From the NCBI GenBank assembly GCA_937876465.1, contig CALEHV010000038.1, positions 1 to 8,369 on the forward strand: DNA of 8,369 nucleotides, written 5' to 3'. A program made the position numbers and the translations under genes. Shown piece after piece: positions 6,681 to 8,369 of the stretch; position 1 is the stretch's first letter, and the number at the start of each line of letters is the position of its first letter. Below the pieces are notes generated by a model. It worked only from the letters and a program-made list of their open reading frames with translations. It made no database searches and had not been told where the DNA came from. This stretch comes from an uncultured Bacillota bacterium. Its GTDB lineage: Bacteria; Bacillota_I; Bacilli_A; RFN20; CAG-826.

Positions 6681-6752
6681 TTAAAATAGCATAGTCGAAC
6701 CTATAGAAAAGGTAAAGAAAGACTATGACTTTATATAATAGTAGGAGTATGG

Positions 6753-7952
6753 ATGCTAAATAAAAATATAATATATTACCTTTTATCAAATACGCTTGTT
6801 GTATTTTGTTCCAATATGATTCAGTTTCTATTGGCAATATATGTATTAAGAGAAACAAAATCAGCTACGTTATTTTCATTAATGCTTTCAATAATTGTCA
6901 TTCCTCGATTATTTGTCAGTCCGATAGCTGGAGTAATTAGTGATAAAACAAATAAAATACTTTTAATGCGATTGTGTTTGTTTTTTTATTTTGTTACGTA
7001 TTTATTGTTTTCTTTGTTGGAAGCATATGCTGAGTCAATATATATAATAATGGCAGTTGTAATTTTGTTGGAAATGATTGAGATTTTTTATACTAGTGCA
7101 AATACAAGTATGATTCCTATATTGGCTAAAAGTGAGACCATAGCTAAAATTACTAGTATGTCGGTCACAATGGAAAGTATCTCTAATATTCTAGCACCTG
7201 TGATTGGAGCAATTTGTTTGAACTCATTTGGATTTCAGCATTCGTTATTTTTAACAAGTGTTATAAGTGGAGTTTGTTTAGTTATATTTTTGTTTATTCG
7301 AGAAATAAATTATTTGCCCAATTGTTCCAATGATTCCGCAAAGCAAATGCTGTTTGAAGCACTTATTTTGCTGAAAAATAACCATTTTATTTTTTGTGTT
7401 GTTTTGATTGCACCGCTCATTAACTTCTTTCTTGCTACTTTGTTAACGATTACGTATGTATATTATCTAAACAACATATTAGATGTATCACCTATTATTT
7501 ATGGAATTTTTGAAGGCGGCTGTGGGATATCGGCAATTATAGGAGGATTACTAGCTACATTTATAATTAGCAGTCAGAATCATTTAAAAACACTGTGCAA
7601 TTCTTTAAAAATAATATCCCTATTTGTTTTTTTTCAAATGATAATTGTTATTCTTATGATACCGCATAATATAACATTTATTATATTTTTTATATGCGCA
7701 ATCTTGATTAATATTTCATTAATGGTAATGAATGCGGCTACTAGCGTGGCGATAAAGCAAATGATTAACGTTGAATATATGGGGAGAATTACTATGATTA
7801 TAAATCTTCTAGCTACAATTTCTTTGCCGGTAGGCCAATTATTATACGGGCATTTATCTGACAAATATCCGATTTATATAGCATTTTTAATTAGTGAAAT
7901 TGGATTACTTGGAGTAATATTATTATTGAAAGGTATATTAAAAGATGAATAA
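6753..7952 (+). CDS. MFS exporter (MefA/MFS_3-like)
   Basis: Predicted 399-residue, very hydrophobic membrane protein with about 12 transmembrane segments, the normal length of a major facilitator transporter. The loop between segments 2 and 3 has the MFS motif A pattern, GVISDKTNK (G60, D64, K68). The sequence SPIAGVISD together with the overall layout resembles the macrolide-efflux and EntS-like subfamily. The start at 6753 has AGGAG (6743-6747) five bases upstream. An overlapping ATG at 6749 is out of frame and stops after four codons. It presumably exports the pathway product and so confers self-resistance. The insertion sequence separates it from the biosynthetic genes, and no clear new promoter was found before it: TATAAT at 6734-6739 is too close to the start. 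It overlaps the next gene by 8 bases (ATGAATAA). Confidence 0.88.
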   Translation: MLNKNIIYYLLSNTLVVFCSNMIQFLLAIYVLRETKSATLFSLMLSIIVIPRLFVSPIAGVISDKTNKILLMRLCLFFYFVTYLLFSLLEAYAESIYIIMAVVILLEMIEIFYTSANTSMIPILAKSETIAKITSMSVTMESISNILAPVIGAICLNSFGFQHSLFLTSVISGVCLVIFLFIREINYLPNCSNDSAKQMLFEALILLKNNHFIFCVVLIAPLINFFLATLLTITYVYYLNNILDVSPIIYGIFEGGCGISAIIGGLLATFIISSQNHLKTLCNSLKIISLFVFFQMIIVILMIPHNITFIIFFICAILINISLMVMNAATSVAIKQMINVEYMGRITMIINLLATISLPVGQLLYGHLSDKYPIYIAFLISEIGLLGVILLLKGILKDE

Positions 7953-8369
7953 ATACAGAGTCATTACTGAATCAAGAGGTTTTTATTTTGTAGCATTTGA
8001 ACAGGAAATAAAACGAGTTAACCTTTGCGGTCATTATCACTATGAGATTAATAATAATCCATCAGTGTTAAAACCTGTTGTAGGTGATTATGTAATTCTA
8101 GATGAGTATGAAAGGATACAAGCTGTGGTTGATAGGCAAAATACATTAACACGTAAATGTGCGGGGAAAAAAATGGAAATGCAAATTATGGCTGCAAATA
8201 TTGACTACTTGTTCATTACAATGCCATTGGATAAAGAATTTAATTCTAATAAAATCTCAAGATTTATTATGTTAGCAAGAATAAATAATATCAAGCCTAT
8301 TATAGTACTTACTAGTAAACGCCAAATAGCGAGTACCTTGACATTTTTAGGCGGCTGCTTTGCAGCCAC
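7945..8369 (+). CDS. RsgA/YjeQ-type ribosome-associated GTPase, partial and possibly disrupted
   Basis: This is the N-terminal part (141 codons to the window edge) of a circularly permuted GTPase of the RsgA family. These enzymes bind the 30S subunit and aid its maturation. The OB-fold is visible (ITESRGFYFVA near residue 10, PVVGDYVIL at 44-52, RQNTLTRK at 63-70). It leads into the G domain start (AANIDYLFIT at 83-92, ISRFIMLARINNIKPIIVLTSK at 104-125). The next residues should give the G4 motif, xKxD. Instead K125 is followed by RQIAST and a tail unlike any RsgA I know, and base composition rises at the same point. The gene may thus be interrupted after about 8318. It overlaps the exporter by 8 bases, so it was made from the same message. 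It may be a dedicated paralogue for self-protection, but a housekeeping copy is not excluded. Confidence 0.8.
   Translation, partial: MNKYRVITESRGFYFVAFEQEIKRVNLCGHYHYEINNNPSVLKPVVGDYVILDEYERIQAVVDRQNTLTRKCAGKKMEMQIMAANIDYLFITMPLDKEFNSNKISRFIMLARINNIKPIIVLTSKRQIASTLTFLGGCFAA
8319..8369. other. Foreign-looking end segment with a perfect hairpin
   Basis: The final 50 bases are about half G+C, against about 30% nearby. They contain a perfect hairpin GGCTGC-TTT-GCAGCC (8353-8367) and begin where the GTPase family match ends. This suggests a junction with another element, such as an insertion sequence end. I cannot identify the element. The stretch stays open in the GTPase frame up to the edge. 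Confidence 0.45.

Noticed and set aside
6734..6739. TATAAT as a -10 element for the exporter
   Set aside because: Transcription would start at or inside the ribosome binding site, and no -35 lies at the right distance.
6637..6858. Minus-strand open frame of 73 codons
   Set aside because: It straddles the IS end and the exporter's N terminus. Its hydrophobic composition is the mirror of the exporter's membrane segments.
7634..7864. Minus-strand open frame of 76 codons
   Set aside because: Contained in the exporter gene, with no supporting signal.
1..8369. CRISPR array, tRNA or rRNA genes
   Set aside because: No regularly spaced repeats, cloverleaf folds or conserved rRNA sequence were seen.

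Overview
The window is about 30% G+C by eye. It has strong AGGAG-type ribosome binding sites, tightly packed or overlapping genes and a classic Rho-independent terminator. This points to a low-GC Bacillota, most likely a clostridial (Lachnospiraceae-like) genome. No marker gene here fixes the species.

Layout. Positions 1-138 hold a candidate promoter. A 52-residue peptide gene (139-297) follows, then a strong intrinsic terminator (316-346). After it come, on the same strand, two B12-binding-domain radical SAM enzymes (359-1831 and 1825-3417), a GT4-type glycosyltransferase (3398-4441), a second 58-residue peptide gene (4461-4637) and a PIG-L/LmbE-type deacetylase (4638-5330). A decayed IS110-family insertion sequence on the minus strand (roughly 5421-6680) separates these genes from an MFS exporter (6753-7952) and a downstream RsgA/YjeQ-type GTPase (7945 to the window end). 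The GTPase reading frame appears to be broken near 8318.

How the genes may work together. The two small peptides are paralogues. They align without gaps over their first 31 residues (13 identities), and both carry a DNSF motif near the C terminus. Their tails after DNSF are unrelated. A conserved leader-like part with divergent tails, next to two cobalamin-radical-SAM enzymes and an exporter, is the architecture of a RiPP (ribosomally made, post-translationally modified peptide) cluster. The first peptide sits before a terminator, so the peptide would be made in excess over its enzymes. The glycosyltransferase and PIG-L pair recalls the GlcNAc transfer and de-N-acetylation logic of bacillithiol, mycothiol and aminoglycoside pathways. 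The model inferred here is a peptide that is modified by radical chemistry, glycosylated, N-deacetylated to expose an amino sugar, and exported by the MFS pump. The RsgA-like GTPase is a possible self-protection factor at the small ribosomal subunit.

Limits. The peptide-modifying role, the sugar donor and the product are inferences. The family assignments of the radical SAM, GT4, PIG-L, MFS, IS110 and RsgA genes rest on visible motifs. The IS ends and the nature of the last 50 bases are uncertain.
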